Part shown: piece after piece, positions 19,723-29,135 of the stretch | How positions within the stretch are numbered: the stretch's first letter is position 1 | How the letters are laid out: the number at the start of each line of letters is the position of its first letter | DNA from: Catellatospora citrea | GTDB taxonomy: Bacteria > Actinomycetota > Actinomycetes > Mycobacteriales > Micromonosporaceae | Direction of reading: 5' to 3' | Assembly (NCBI RefSeq): GCF_003610235.1 | Contig: NZ_RAPR01000001.1 | Span: forward strand, 6,262,001 to 6,326,000 | DNA: 64,000 nt | Notes under the pieces: model-generated | Databases searched by the model: none | Seen by the model: only the letters and a program-made list of their open reading frames with translations | What the model was told of the DNA's origin: nothing | Position numbers and translations under genes: made by a program

Positions 19723-21470
19723 GCGGTCTTCCTCCTTGAGGGTTCGGCGGTGCGTTGCAGGGTTGCTGTTCGGCCGACGACGAGGCGGATGGCTCCGAAG
19801 CCCGCGAGCACGATGACGGTGAGCACGGTGCAGTAGGCGAAGGCCACGCCGTACCGGCCGGTGCTGGCCGCGCCGAGCACCTGCGACGTGATGATCTTCG
19901 TTTCGGGGGTCACCAGCAGCACGATCGCCGATACGGAGGTCATGGCGTGGGCGAAGCTGTAGCAGAGTCCGGTGAGCAGAGCAGGGCGGATGAGCGGGAG
20001 CGTCACCGAGGTGAAGGCCCGCAGCGGGCCCGCGCCCAGATTGGCCGCCGCCTCCTCCAGGTGGGGGTCGAGCTGGGTGAGCGCCGCCGACCCGGTGCGC
20101 AGCCCGGTCGGCACGTTGCGAGCGACGTATGCCAGCACGATGGCCATGGAGCCGCCCAGCAGGGCTCCGCCGCCGACCAGGCTCGGGAAGAGGGTGAGGT
20201 CCCCGACGTATCGTTCGGGGCGGTAGGCCAGGACGTAGCCGATGCCGAGCACGGTGCCGGGCACGGCCACCCCGAGCGTGCCGGCCAGGTCGAGCCAGCC
20301 GCCGGAGCGCCGCAGCCGCCGCGCTGCCAGCCAGGCGATCACCATGCCCAGCGCGCCCGACAGCGGCGTGGACACTGCCGCGAGCACCGTCGTGTCGATC
20401 ATCGCTTCGCGTCCGACGCCGACGATCACCTCACGGAGATGGTCCAGGGTGAGGGTGTTGTCGACACCGAACACGCGGGTCACCGAGCCGAGCACGACGG
20501 TGCCGTATAGGGTGACGATGACCAGCGCGATGAGCGCAGCCAACCCGAAGATCGGCCAGCGGACCCAGCTGGTGACGAGGTGCACGCTGCCGGACGGCTT
20601 GCCCGTGACGGTGGTGTGCACCCGACGGCCGAGCCAGCGGCGCTGCAGGAAGTAGAGCGCGATGGACGGCACCAGCAGGATTAGGCTGTAAACCGCGGCT
20701 CCGGTGGTGTCGTACTCGCCGACGATCGACAGGTAGGCGCGGCTGGCCAGCACGGTGTAGTCGCCGCCGAGGGTCAGCGGGTTCGACAGGTCGGCGATGG
20801 CTTCGACGAACAGCAGCAGGAACGGTGCGACGAGGCCCGGTGCCAGCAGGGGCAGCAGGATGGTACGCAGGACCCGGCCGCGGGAGGCGCCCATCATCAT
20901 GGCCGCTTCCTCCATGGCGGGGTCGAGCGCTTCGAACATGCCGCGCAGGCCCAGGTATGCCACGGGGAACAGCGACAGCGACAGCACGATCACGAGGCCG
21001 TCCAGCCCGTAGATGTCGTATTCCAGCCCGAACAGTCCGTGGGTGATGGCGCCGCGCCTGCCGTACAGGACGATGGCCGCGGTCGCGACAGCGAACGGCG
21101 GGCTGACCATGGGGATCAGGGCGATCACGTGCAGGAAGCGCTTGCCGGGCACGGCCAGTCTCGCCTGTACGAAGGCGAACAGGAAGCCGATCGCGGTACC
21201 GCAGACGCCCACCAGCAGGCCGAGGGTGAGCGTGTTGCCTAGGATGGCGAGGTCGACGGGGGACCGCAGGAAGGCCGTGTAGCGGGGCAGGGCGTCGGGC
21301 GACAGCGCCGCCGACAGCACCGCGCCCAGCGGGAACACGGCTCCGATGCCGACGAAGGCCAAGCAGACCGCGACGGCCGCGGCGAGGCCGAGGTCGCGCC
21401 GGCGGCGCGGCATGGCGCGCCCGCGTTCGGCGGGTGCGGCGACCGGTGGTTTATCAGTCAGTGTGGTCAT
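19719..21470 (-). CDS. ABC importer permease with two fused transmembrane domains
   Basis: 583 aa with about twelve membrane helices in two MetI-like halves, as in FbpB/ThiP-type iron or phosphonate permeases where both subunits are fused. Each half carries an EAA loop that contacts the ATPase: LDPAMEEAAMMMGASRGRV near residue 190 and LDPHLEEAAANLGAGPLRA near 470. The first helix follows a basic N-terminus (PRRRRDLG). It lies between the ATPase gene (4-nt overlap) and the binding-protein gene (77 bases, containing a strong hairpin). Confidence 0.93.
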
Positions 21471-21502
21471 TCAGGTGCTCCTCGATGATCGTGGCGGCAC
21501 GC

Positions 21503-21542
21503 GGCGGCCGCCGACCCGCTGACCAGCGGGTCGGCGGCCGCC
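21503..21542 (-). terminator. Strong hairpin between binding-protein and permease genes
   Basis: A perfect 18-bp stem (21503-21520 with 21525-21542) with a 4-nt loop begins 6 bases after the binding-protein stop and ends 33 bases before the permease start. It would partly terminate transcription or protect the upstream mRNA, giving more binding protein than permease. Confidence 0.75.
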
Positions 21543-21547
21543 ACAGC

Positions 21548-22612
21548 TCAGGACTTCGGGGCCTGCGCGACTTCGGCGTCGAAGCGGGCCGTGAGGGCCT
21601 TCTTTGCCGCACCGGCCTGGAGCACGTCGTAGTTCACCAGGCGAACCGAGGTGAGGTCGACGACCTGCGGGGCGCGCTTGGCCGCCGGGTTGGTCGGCAC
21701 CTGGTAGGCCTTCACCGTGGCGCCGATCTCCTGCGCCGGGGCGGTCAGCGCCCAGTCGATGTACTTCTTCGCGGTGACGGGGTTGCGCGCGCCCTTGATC
21801 AGGCCGAGACCGCCGACCTCGTATCCGGTGCTCTCCGAGGGGAAGGTGATCTCGAGGTCCTTGAAGCCCTCCTCCTTGGCCGCGACGCAGTCGTGAGCGA
21901 ACAGGACGCCGACGGCGACCTCGCCACGGGCCACCATCTGCGCCGGACCCGTGCCCGACTTGGTGTACTGCAGCACGTTCGGGTGAAGCTTGCGCATGTA
22001 CTGCAGCGCGGTGTCCTGGTTGCCGCCGGCCAGCGTCACCTGGGTCCACAGCGCCGTGTAGGCGGTGCCCGACGTGGAGGGGTGGGCGATGGCGACGTTC
22101 TTGGCCAGCGCGGGGTTCAGCAGATCCTGCCAGGACTGCGGTGCTTTGAGCCCCTTCTCCGCGAGCACCTTGGTGTTGCTGCAGAAGCCGATGGCGCCGG
22201 CGTACACACCGGTCCAGTGGCCGCCGGCGTCCTTGAACTGGTCGGGGATGGCAGCCGCGTTCGGGGACCGGTACGGCTCCAGCAGGGCCTGCTCCGCGGC
22301 CGCGGCGTAGCCGTCGGCGGGTCCGCCGTGCCACACGTCGAATTCGGGGTTGGTCTTGCCTGCGGTGATGCGCGCGAGCGCTTCGCCGCTGGACAGCCGG
22401 ACGAAGTTGGCCTTCACGCCGTTGTTGGCCTGCTCGAAGCCCTTGGCCATCGCCGCGCACCACTGTTCGGTGGCGCCGCAGGCGATGGTGACGGTACCGG
22501 TGTCGGTCGCTTCGGAGCCGGACGACGTGGTGTCGCGGGCGCAGGCGGCCGTCGAGAGCGCGACGAGGGTGAGTGCCACCAGCGCGTTGCGGATGTGGGA
22601 GGTGTTCGGCAT
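21548..22612 (-). CDS. ABC importer substrate-binding lipoprotein
   Basis: 354 aa. The signal peptide ends in a lipobox (LVALSTAAC, Cys near residue 24), so the protein is anchored on the outer face of the membrane. The mature part is a type-2 periplasmic-binding fold of the iron(III)/2-aminoethylphosphonate cluster: TVTIACGATEQWCAAMAKGF near 41, PEFDVWHGGPADGY near 90, and IAHPSTSGTAYTALW near 170. The paired Tyr ligands that mark ferric-binding proteins are not obvious, which leans slightly towards an organic phosphonate-like ligand; this is inference. It is the first gene of the importer operon, separated from the two-component system by 129 bases. Confidence 0.9.
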   Translation of the reverse strand: MPNTSHIRNALVALTLVALSTAACARDTTSSGSEATDTGTVTIACGATEQWCAAMAKGFEQANNGVKANFVRLSSGEALARITAGKTNPEFDVWHGGPADGYAAAAEQALLEPYRSPNAAAIPDQFKDAGGHWTGVYAGAIGFCSNTKVLAEKGLKAPQSWQDLLNPALAKNVAIAHPSTSGTAYTALWTQVTLAGGNQDTALQYMRKLHPNVLQYTKSGTGPAQMVARGEVAVGVLFAHDCVAAKEEGFKDLEITFPSESTGYEVGGLGLIKGARNPVTAKKYIDWALTAPAQEIGATVKAYQVPTNPAAKRAPQVVDLTSVRLVNYDVLQAGAAKKALTARFDAEVAQAPKS

Positions 22613-22687
22613 GGGTCCTCTCCTTGCGGACCGGCGGGGTGCCGGCTCGGATGCGCCGAAAAGTTATCCCGGGCGGCGGGGCTGGGC

Positions 22688-22728
22688 CGTGAACTGACGG
22701 TGAGGGATGGTGACGCTGCCGTCACCAT
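22688..22728 (-). promoter_or_regulatory. Possible operator: TCACC direct repeats and an inverted repeat
   Basis: Read on the minus strand, three TCACC-like units (on the + strand CGTGAAC at 22688, GGTGAGG at 22699, GGTGACG at 22709) follow each other at 11 and 10 bases, as in PHO-box-like sites bound by OmpR-type regulators. A perfect 9-bp inverted repeat (22707-22715 with 22720-22728) overlaps the last unit. It lies between the response-regulator stop and the binding-protein start. Confidence 0.35.
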
Positions 22729-22741
22729 GGCGTCCCGGTGA

Positions 22742-23458
22742 TCACCTGGGCGGATGATGCGGCTGAGTGCCGGTGGCGGCCGGCGGGAGGTCGGGAACCA
22801 GGTAGCCGACGCCGCGCAGGTTGCAGATGTACTGGGCGCCGTCGCCGACCGCCGAGAGGCGGGACCGCAGCCGGTAGACGGCCGACTTGACCACGTCGCG
22901 CCCGCCGATCAGTTCCTCGGTTCCCCAGACGTCTCGCAGCAGCGTCCGCCAGGACTGCGGCACGCCGGGCCGGCCGGCCAGGTGGAGCAGCAGCTGGAAT
23001 TCGGTGTACGGCATCTCGACGCGGCGGCCGGCGAACGAGACGGTCCGGGTGCCGCAGTCGATGACGAGTTCGCCGACCCGCAGCATGTTGGCGCCCTCAC
23101 GACGCCGTACCAGCGCCTGTGCGCGCAGCGCGACCTCGCGGGGATGGAACGGTTTGGTCACGTAGTCGTCAGCGCCGTGTTCCAGTCCGGTGATGATGTC
23201 GTCGTGCTGGGAAAGCGCGCTGAGCAGCATGATCGGGATGGTGGAGTGGCGGCGTATGCGAGCGCAGAGGCTGAGGCCGTCCAGCGTCGGCATCATGACG
23301 TCGAGCACGACCAGATCGACAGACCGGTTGCGCAGGAGATTCAGTGCGGTCGCGCCGTCGTGGGCCGTCAGCGTGTCGAAGTTCTGGGTCTCCAGCGCGA
23401 ACGCGATGATCGCCGTCATCTGCGGCTCGTCGTCGACGACCAGCGCCGTCGGTCTCAC
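22742..23458 (-). CDS. OmpR/PhoB-type response regulator
   Basis: 238 aa. Receiver domain residues 1-115: acidic pair VVDDEPQ, phospho-acceptor in LVVLDVMMPTLDGL near 53, switch residues in LLSALSQ and KPFHPREVALRA (Lys near 103). Winged-helix domain from about 130 with CGTRTVSFAGRRVEMPYTEFQLL and a final YICNLRGVGYLV wing. The start overlaps the kinase stop by 4 nt (GTGA). It is upstream of the importer operon on the same strand and probably controls it, or senses the same nutrient. Confidence 0.93.
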   Translation of the reverse strand: MRPTALVVDDEPQMTAIIAFALETQNFDTLTAHDGATALNLLRNRSVDLVVLDVMMPTLDGLSLCARIRRHSTIPIMLLSALSQHDDIITGLEHGADDYVTKPFHPREVALRAQALVRRREGANMLRVGELVIDCGTRTVSFAGRRVEMPYTEFQLLLHLAGRPGVPQSWRTLLRDVWGTEELIGGRDVVKSAVYRLRSRLSAVGDGAQYICNLRGVGYLVPDLPPAATGTQPHHPPR

Positions 23459-24420
23459 CGGTGGCCGCCTGCGGTGCCGGTGCCGGACCGGCGGGGGAGC
23501 GTGAACATCATGGTCGTCCCGCGCGCCGAGGTGGTGTCGACCATTATCGAGCCACCGTGCAGTTCCACGATGGTCTTGGTGATGACCAGTCCGATGCCGG
23601 TGCCGTCAGCCAGCGGCCGTCCCGTCACGAATCGCTGGAACAGGCGGCCGCGCTGCTCACGTGTCATTCCCGCGCCATCGTCGGTGATGTAGACGCACAG
23701 GCCGGCGTCGATGACCGCAACCCGCACGTCGATGTGGCCGCCGGCGGTGGTGTATCGGCTGGCGTTGGACAGCAGGTTGGTCAGCGCCTGCGTGACGAGC
23801 TGCGGGTCGGCGCGGATCAGCGGTGTCACCTGTGGTGTGTCGATGCTGATCCGCTGGTCGCGCTGGGCGCACAGCGGACGCATGGCGCTGACGGTGTCAC
23901 GAGCGAGCTGCGAGATGTCGGTCCGTTCCAACCGCGGGTCGAACAGCCCTGCCTCGATCTTCGCCTGGAGCAGTAGGCTCTCGCACAGCCCGACCACATG
24001 CGCCGACTGGTGGTCGATCACCTTCAGGAAGCGTGTCTGGGCTTCGGTCAGCGGGCCGGGTGTTCCCTCGGCCAACAGCTCCGCCGATCCTCTGATCATG
24101 GTCAGTGGTGTGCGCAGCTCGTGGCTGAGCGCGGTGACCTGTTCCGCGCGCCGCCGAGCCAGCTCCGTGAGGCGGGTGAGCTCCGCCTGTCGGCCGAGCA
24201 GGAGGGGCCGCAGCACCGCCACCGCCGCGGTGGCCCCGGCGCCCGCGGCGAACACCGCGGCGAGTGCCGTGAAGTCCGCCCACGCCGCCGCACAAGTCCC
24301 CGATGCGGTGACGGCCACAGCGAGCCACCACGGCAGCCGATGCCGCAGAGCCGGCCGCGCCGGGACTTCTTGGGTCTTGGCAGGCGTCATACGTACCGCG
24401 CTCTTCTGAACGCCGTTCAC
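23455..24420 (-). CDS. Sensor histidine kinase without large sensor domain
   Basis: 321 aa. There are two closely spaced membrane helices (about residues 30-50 and 52-72) with almost nothing between them, so it probably senses within the membrane or through a partner such as the importer. H box: TALSHELRTPLTMIRGSAE near 98. N box: NLLSNASRYTTAGG near 210. G boxes: ITDDGAGMTREQRG and DGTGIGLVITKTIVELHGG. The start is the first GTG; an ATG 10 codons later is equally possible. It forms a pair with the overlapping response regulator. Confidence 0.9.
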   Translation of the reverse strand: MNGVQKSAVRMTPAKTQEVPARPALRHRLPWWLAVAVTASGTCAAAWADFTALAAVFAAGAGATAAVAVLRPLLLGRQAELTRLTELARRRAEQVTALSHELRTPLTMIRGSAELLAEGTPGPLTEAQTRFLKVIDHQSAHVVGLCESLLLQAKIEAGLFDPRLERTDISQLARDTVSAMRPLCAQRDQRISIDTPQVTPLIRADPQLVTQALTNLLSNASRYTTAGGHIDVRVAVIDAGLCVYITDDGAGMTREQRGRLFQRFVTGRPLADGTGIGLVITKTIVELHGGSIMVDTTSARGTTMMFTLPRRSGTGTAGGHR

Positions 24421-24508
24421 GTGCGGTTCCCCTCGGCGGACGCGACCACCGTCGTCCTACGAGCCGCGCGGGCGATCGGTTCAGCACGACACGCGGCCGG
24501 CCGAGGCC

Positions 24509-26125
24509 ATGCCCTGGGATCACGCGACGGGCGCAGGACAGCTGAACCTTGGAGCGAGTCGGCACGTTGCCCAAGATGTGAATGCTTCGCATCGGGTTGT
24601 GCTGCGGGCCGGGGAGGCCCTGTCGATGGAGTCGCTGGTGTCGGAGAACGGGGCTTTCGCGCTCGTGCACCGCGGCGGAGTTCTGGCGCTGCGGGACCGA
24701 TCACGTGCCGTCGACCTCTGGCAGGTCTGCGGGTCGGAGGCTGCCGACCGCTGGGACGATGTCCCCGGCCAGCTCTCCGCGGCCTTCGCCGGCACGGCTT
24801 TCGTGGCGATGACCTCGCACGCGGCGACCGCGCGACTGACGACCGGCAGCGTGAACCCCGATGTCGGCTGGGTGGGGGTCGGCCGCAACGGGATGGGCCG
24901 CTTGGTCCTGCTGCCGGACGGATATCTGGTGCTGGAGGACGGCAGCGGCCGCCCGCACTGGCGTTCGGGCGGCGTCGACCGGCGGGTGAGCGCTGCGATC
25001 GTGACCGGTGACGGACGGCTGGTCCTGATGGATCCGGACGGCTTTCAGCGTTGGAGCCGCGACCCGGTGACTGACGCGGACTTCGCGGGTTACCAGGTGG
25101 CCACTGGTGACCGGCTGACCCGAGGGCAGCGTCTCGCCGGGGCGATCATGTCGTCGAACGGCAGATACCGGCTGTCGCACAAGCCGGACGGGGAGACCGT
25201 GCTCGTTCGCGTTCAGGGCGGCGGCGAGGTCTGGTCGCGGCGGGCCGGCGCGCCCGGTCTGGAGATCACGCTTGGGCATGACGGGGTGCTGCGGACGGGC
25301 ACGGACTCCACGGCGCTGGCCAGGTGGACGGGGCGGCGGGTGGATCCGCTGGCGTTCGTGGTTTCAGCCCTGGTCGTGGAAGACGACGGCGACGTCGTTC
25401 TGGTTGGCGCCGACGGTTCGGAGGTGTACCGCAGCGGCACCGCCGTCGAGGAAGCCCGGCTCGGCCAACTCCAGCGGGAGTACGTCCGCCGCGAGCACAA
25501 GGAGCGCGCGAAGCATCCGAGGCCGCGTGGGAGCGGCCTGGGCGCAGACTGGTTCCGCGCGCTTGACCTCGGTGACCACTACGCGATCACGCTCGTACAG
25601 GCTGTCTCCGCGCATGAGGCGCTGCTGCGGCTTGGCGTCGACGCCGAGCGGATCGCGTCGATGGCGTACGCGGACCTCGCGCTCGTGCAGGACCTCGACG
25701 GAGATACGCTGAAGCGGTTCTTCTGTGCCCAGCTCGACGACTGGGTGATGGTCGTCGAGCTGGACAGCACGGACGGCGCGGACCGGCTCACGTCGATGTC
25801 GCGGGGCACCCAGGCGGTCGTCTGCGCCCTGAACCACGATGGGGAGGAGTTCCTCGGCTGGTCCGTCGACGGCGTGCCCACGGCGCTGTACGAATGGGAC
25901 TCGGAGAGCGAGGCGCTGGAGCGCGGGGGACCGGCCGACGCTGGAACGCGCCGGGACGCGATTGTCCCGTTCATGCGCGCCATCGGACTCGGGCGATACC
26001 GAGACACCGGCGATGACGACCACTTCCTGCCGGCATCGGTCGAGATCGCCTGCCTGATCGCGAACGTGCGTCCAGGACCCGAGCACTTCGCGGCCGAACG
26101 CCTCGGTGCGGTCGACGCGCGCTGA
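24509..26125 (+). CDS. Protein with bulb-type lectin-like repeats and a C-terminal DUF6461-like domain
   Basis: 538 aa, no signal peptide. Residues about 28-145 and 195-315 each look like a B-lectin (D-mannose-binding lectin) beta-prism: LRAGEALSMESLVSENGAFAL and TRGQRLAGAIMSSNGRYRLS open them, with repeated LVLLPDGYLVL-like strands. From about 345 an unrelated domain begins WFRALDLGDHYAITLVQAVSAHEALLRLG, with CALNHDGEEFLGWSVDG later, as in actinobacterial DUF6461 proteins (assignment from memory). The start is uncertain, since a GTG at 24578 also fits. It is divergent from the histidine kinase and alone on its strand. A carbohydrate-binding cytoplasmic or leaderless-exported role is only a guess. 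Confidence 0.75.
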   Translation: MPWDHATGAGQLNLGASRHVAQDVNASHRVVLRAGEALSMESLVSENGAFALVHRGGVLALRDRSRAVDLWQVCGSEAADRWDDVPGQLSAAFAGTAFVAMTSHAATARLTTGSVNPDVGWVGVGRNGMGRLVLLPDGYLVLEDGSGRPHWRSGGVDRRVSAAIVTGDGRLVLMDPDGFQRWSRDPVTDADFAGYQVATGDRLTRGQRLAGAIMSSNGRYRLSHKPDGETVLVRVQGGGEVWSRRAGAPGLEITLGHDGVLRTGTDSTALARWTGRRVDPLAFVVSALVVEDDGDVVLVGADGSEVYRSGTAVEEARLGQLQREYVRREHKERAKHPRPRGSGLGADWFRALDLGDHYAITLVQAVSAHEALLRLGVDAERIASMAYADLALVQDLDGDTLKRFFCAQLDDWVMVVELDSTDGADRLTSMSRGTQAVVCALNHDGEEFLGWSVDGVPTALYEWDSESEALERGGPADAGTRRDAIVPFMRAIGLGRYRDTGDDDHFLPASVEIACLIANVRPGPEHFAAERLGAVDAR

Positions 26126-26741
26126 CCTGCCGTCAGGGCACATGACTGGTTCAGGTCGGGTCGGCGATCTTGTAGGTTCGACCTGTCCGGTATGCCCCTT
26201 AGCCTGGCCCTGATCGCCCTGTTCATGATCGGTGACGTGCTTTCATCCCCGGATTGGCACATCGGATCATTTGTCGCTTTCAGGTAAATCGCCGGCAGCG
26301 TTCAGGTGCATACGTCGGCACCGGTGGGGTCGTGGCGGCGTACGTGTACCGACCCCGCAGGGGCGGCAAGGCCTTCGCGATGGTGATGAGCGGACTGACC
26401 GTGGTGACCATCGTCGGTTCCTCGTCCTCGACTCCGGCGGCGCGGCCATCTCCGCGGTATGGGCGGGGCTTCATCCCCACCACCGCGGGGTTGCTGCTCT
26501 ACGGGACGTGCGTGGCGGTCCGCAAGCCCGCTGGCGTGTCGGTGCCGGCGAGCGGCTGGCGACCGCGGTTCGGATCTAGCTGACCCAGATCCGAACATGT
26601 GTCGCGTTTTGCCGATGCGTAGGGTATTGGTAATTACACTCGGGGTGACCAGTGCAGGTGGAGTCGACCCGCTGGTCTGCCATATACGGCCTGTCGCCAG
26701 CGGTCTTCTGAGCAGGCCGATGAACACTCGAGGAGGACGCC
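26126..26741. other. 615-base intergenic region
   Basis: It holds only short frames. One at 26192-26287 (31 codons) is hydrophobic. A frame at 26254-26583 has a membrane-like core but no ribosome site and Arg/Ser/Pro-rich ends, suggesting a degraded membrane-protein gene. The promoter of the alcohol dehydrogenase operon must be near the right end. Confidence 0.4.
26192..26287 (+). CDS. Possible 31-aa hydrophobic peptide
   Basis: ATG at 26192 opens MPLSLALIALFMIGDVLSS and continues 12 residues to TAA. One membrane-type helix is visible. CTGTCCGG is a poor ribosome site. It may be a small membrane peptide or a fragment of a decayed gene. Confidence 0.2.
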   Translation: MPLSLALIALFMIGDVLSSPDWHIGSFVAFR

Positions 26742-27815
26742 GTGAAGACGATGCGAGCCGCGCGGATGCACGGGTACAAGCAGCCACTTCAGCTGGATGA
26801 GGTCCCGGTGCCGGACCCCGGACCCGACGAACTTCTGATCAAGGTGGAGGCCTGCGGCATGTGCCGCAGCGACTACCAGCTGGTGGACGGCTACTTCGAG
26901 CACGGGTTTCCGATGGGCTTCCCGTTCATTCCAGGGCATGAGGTCGCCGGTCGCATCGCCGGGTTCGGCGCGGACGTTCCCCAGTCAGCCGGGCTGTCCG
27001 AGGGCGACATGGTGGTGGTTGAGTCGAGCTGGGGTGACGGGATCTGCCGACAGTGCCATGAGGGCAACGAACAACTGTGCACCGGCGACGGGCGCTGGAT
27101 CGGATTCGGCAGCACCCAGGGCGGGTTCGCCGAGTACACGACCGCGCCGTACCGCCACGTCGTGCGCGTGGACGCCGACCGCAAGGCCGAGATCCTGGCA
27201 CCGCTGACCGACGCCGGACTGACCCCGTACCGCGGGATGAAGAAGCTGCGCGACGCCGGCAAGCTGGGCGCCGGGCGCACCGTGGCGGTCACCGGCATCG
27301 GCGGGCTCGGCAGCTACGGCGTGCAGTACGCCAAGCTGCTCGGCGGCGGCGCGACCGTGGTCGCGTTCGGGCGCAGCGACGACAAGCTGGCCAGCGCGGC
27401 CGAGCACGGCGCCGACCACACCATCAACACCCGAGGCAAGACCGCCGACCAGGTCAAAGCCGAACTCCAGCAGCTCACCGGCCGCGACGGGATCGACGCA
27501 CACCTGGACTGCGCCGCCTCCCCGGAGTCGATCGCGCTCGCCGCGGCCCTGATGGCAGCCGAGGGCGCCCTGGTGACGGTCGGCATGATGGGCGACCGCG
27601 TCGAGCTGCCACTGTTCCCGTTCATCGCGAAGGAGCGGACCTACTCCGGGTCGTTCTGGGGCAATCACAACGACCTCGTCGAGGTCCTGGCGCTGGAAGG
27701 CGCAGGAAAACTGCACCACATCGTCACGCCGGTGAAGTTCGAGGAGATCAACGAGAAGCTCGACGCGCTGGGCCGGGGCGACGTGATCGGCCGCCAGGTC
27801 CTCGTCTGGAACTGA
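26742..27815 (+). CDS. Zinc-dependent alcohol dehydrogenase
   Basis: 357 aa, medium-chain dehydrogenase/reductase that interconverts alcohols and aldehydes with NAD(P). Catalytic zinc ligands: Cys in [10 protein letters not shown] near residue 38 and His/Glu in [11 protein letters not shown] near 63. The structural-zinc lobe shows only three clear Cys ([12 protein letters not shown] near 98), the usual first Cys being replaced. The Rossmann motif [17 protein letters not shown] is near 185. The GTG start follows GAGGAGG. It heads a co-directional run with a PEBP protein, a DJ-1/PfpI protein and an aldehyde dehydrogenase. Confidence 0.93.
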   Translation: MKTMRAARMHGYKQPLQLDEVPVPDPGPDELLIKVEACGMCRSDYQLVDGYFEHGFPMGFPFIPGHEVAGRIAGFGADVPQSAGLSEGDMVVVESSWGDGICRQCHEGNEQLCTGDGRWIGFGSTQGGFAEYTTAPYRHVVRVDADRKAEILAPLTDAGLTPYRGMKKLRDAGKLGAGRTVAVTGIGGLGSYGVQYAKLLGGGATVVAFGRSDDKLASAAEHGADHTINTRGKTADQVKAELQQLTGRDGIDAHLDCAASPESIALAAALMAAEGALVTVGMMGDRVELPLFPFIAKERTYSGSFWGNHNDLVEVLALEGAGKLHHIVTPVKFEEINEKLDALGRGDVIGRQVLVWN

Positions 27816-27826
27816 AGGGCACCGTG

Positions 27827-28351
27827 ATGCTTCCCTACGATCCGTACGAGTTCCTGCCGCAGCGGGGAACGTTCACGCTGACGTCGCAATCGGTGACCAA
27901 CGGGCAGCCCCTGGGTCGGGATCAGCTCGGCGGGATCATGGGGGCCGGTGGCGAGGACATCTCCCCCCAGCTCAGCTGGTCGGGGTTTCCCGAGCAGACG
28001 CGCAGTTTCGCGGTGACGGTGCTGGACCCCGACGCGCCGACGGCCTCGGGGTTCTGGCACTGGGCCGTGGCCGATCTGCCGGCCACGGTGACCGAACTCG
28101 CGGCAGGGGCAGGCGACGGGGGCAGCCTGCCCGGCCGGGCCGTGACCCTGCGCAACGACGACGGGCTGGCACGTTACGTCGGCGCGGCTCCGCCGCCCGG
28201 ACACGGCGTGCACCGCTACTTCATCGCGGTGCACGCCGTGGATGTCGACACACTCGACCTGCCCGTCGACGCCACGCCCGCGTACCTCGGTTTCATGCTG
28301 TTCACCCACGGCATCGCCCGCGCCGTCATCATCGGCCTCAACGAGAGATGA
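27827..28351 (+). CDS. YbhB/YbcL-type phosphatidylethanolamine-binding (PEBP) family protein
   Basis: 174 aa. The PEBP core is clear: [21 protein letters not shown] near residue 45, [20 protein letters not shown] (DPDAP and the HW ligand-site pair) near 65, and [13 protein letters not shown] near 125. Family members bind anionic phosphate-containing ligands and sometimes modulate kinases; the bacterial role is mostly unknown. It follows the dehydrogenase stop by 11 bases, with GAAGGG as ribosome site. Confidence 0.93.
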   Translation: MLPYDPYEFLPQRGTFTLTSQSVTNGQPLGRDQLGGIMGAGGEDISPQLSWSGFPEQTRSFAVTVLDPDAPTASGFWHWAVADLPATVTELAAGAGDGGSLPGRAVTLRNDDGLARYVGAAPPPGHGVHRYFIAVHAVDVDTLDLPVDATPAYLGFMLFTHGIARAVIIGLNER

Positions 28352-28358
28352 AAACCCC

Positions 28359-29054
28359 ATGGCAAAGATCTTGTTCGTGATGACCGGCGCGAGCTACTGG
28401 ACCCTGAAGAACGGCCACCGGCACCCGACCGGGTACTGGGCTGAGGAGTTCGGGGCACCTTACCGTCTCTTCACCGACGCGGGTCACCAGATCACCGTCG
28501 CCACACCCGGTGGTGTCGTCCCGGTCGTCGACTCGATGAGCCTGCGGATCAGCATGGCGGGCGGCGAAGAGGGCGCCCTCAAGGAGGAGACCACCATGGA
28601 GAAGGCCGACGAGCTGCGCAGCCCCATCGCCCTGAGCGACGTGCGGCTGGACGACTACGACGCGGTCTACTACCCGGGCGGCCACGGACCCATGGAGGAC
28701 CTCGCCGTCAACGCCGAGTCCGGCGCGCTGCTGCGTGACGCGCTCGCCTCCGGAAAGCCCCTGGGCGTCGTGTGCCACGCACCCGCGGCACTGCTGGCCA
28801 CCCGGGACGCCAACGGTGACACGCCGTTCGCGAACTACCGCGTCGCCGGGTTCACCAACGAGGAAGAGGCCGGAGTCGGGTTCGCCGACCTGGCGAAGTG
28901 GCTGCTCGAGGACGAGCTGAAGAAGCTGCCCACCGAGTACTCGCGCGGTCCGGCCTGGCAGCCCTACACCGTGACCGACCGCAACCTCTACACCGGCCAG
29001 AATCCGGCATCAGCCGGCCAGCTGGCCAAGGAGATGCTGCCGGCCATCAAGTGA
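28359..29054 (+). CDS. DJ-1/PfpI family protein (Hsp31/glyoxalase III-like)
   Basis: 231 aa. The nucleophile elbow GVVCHAPAALL places Cys near residue 134. The oxyanion and acid elements YYPGGHGPMEDLA near 105 and WAEEF near 28 match class-I glutamine-amidotransferase-like proteins of the Hsp31/HchA branch, which act as methylglyoxal-degrading glyoxalase III or protein deglycase/chaperone. The start lies 7 bases after the PEBP stop. The neighbours (alcohol and aldehyde dehydrogenases) favour reactive-aldehyde removal. Confidence 0.92.
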   Translation: MAKILFVMTGASYWTLKNGHRHPTGYWAEEFGAPYRLFTDAGHQITVATPGGVVPVVDSMSLRISMAGGEEGALKEETTMEKADELRSPIALSDVRLDDYDAVYYPGGHGPMEDLAVNAESGALLRDALASGKPLGVVCHAPAALLATRDANGDTPFANYRVAGFTNEEEAGVGFADLAKWLLEDELKKLPTEYSRGPAWQPYTVTDRNLYTGQNPASAGQLAKEMLPAIK

Positions 29055-29062
29055 TACCGGAA

Positions 29063-29090
29063 ACCTGGCGACGCCGAACATGCGCCAGGT
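29063..29090 (+). repeat. Intercistronic hairpin
   Basis: An 8-bp perfect stem (29063-29070 with 29083-29090) with a 12-nt loop sits between the DJ-1 and aldehyde dehydrogenase genes. It could attenuate or stabilise the operon mRNA. Confidence 0.35.
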
Positions 29091-29135
29091 GGGTAACCGG
29101 GGACGCCGGTGCCCCGGACTAATTCAGGAGTCCTG

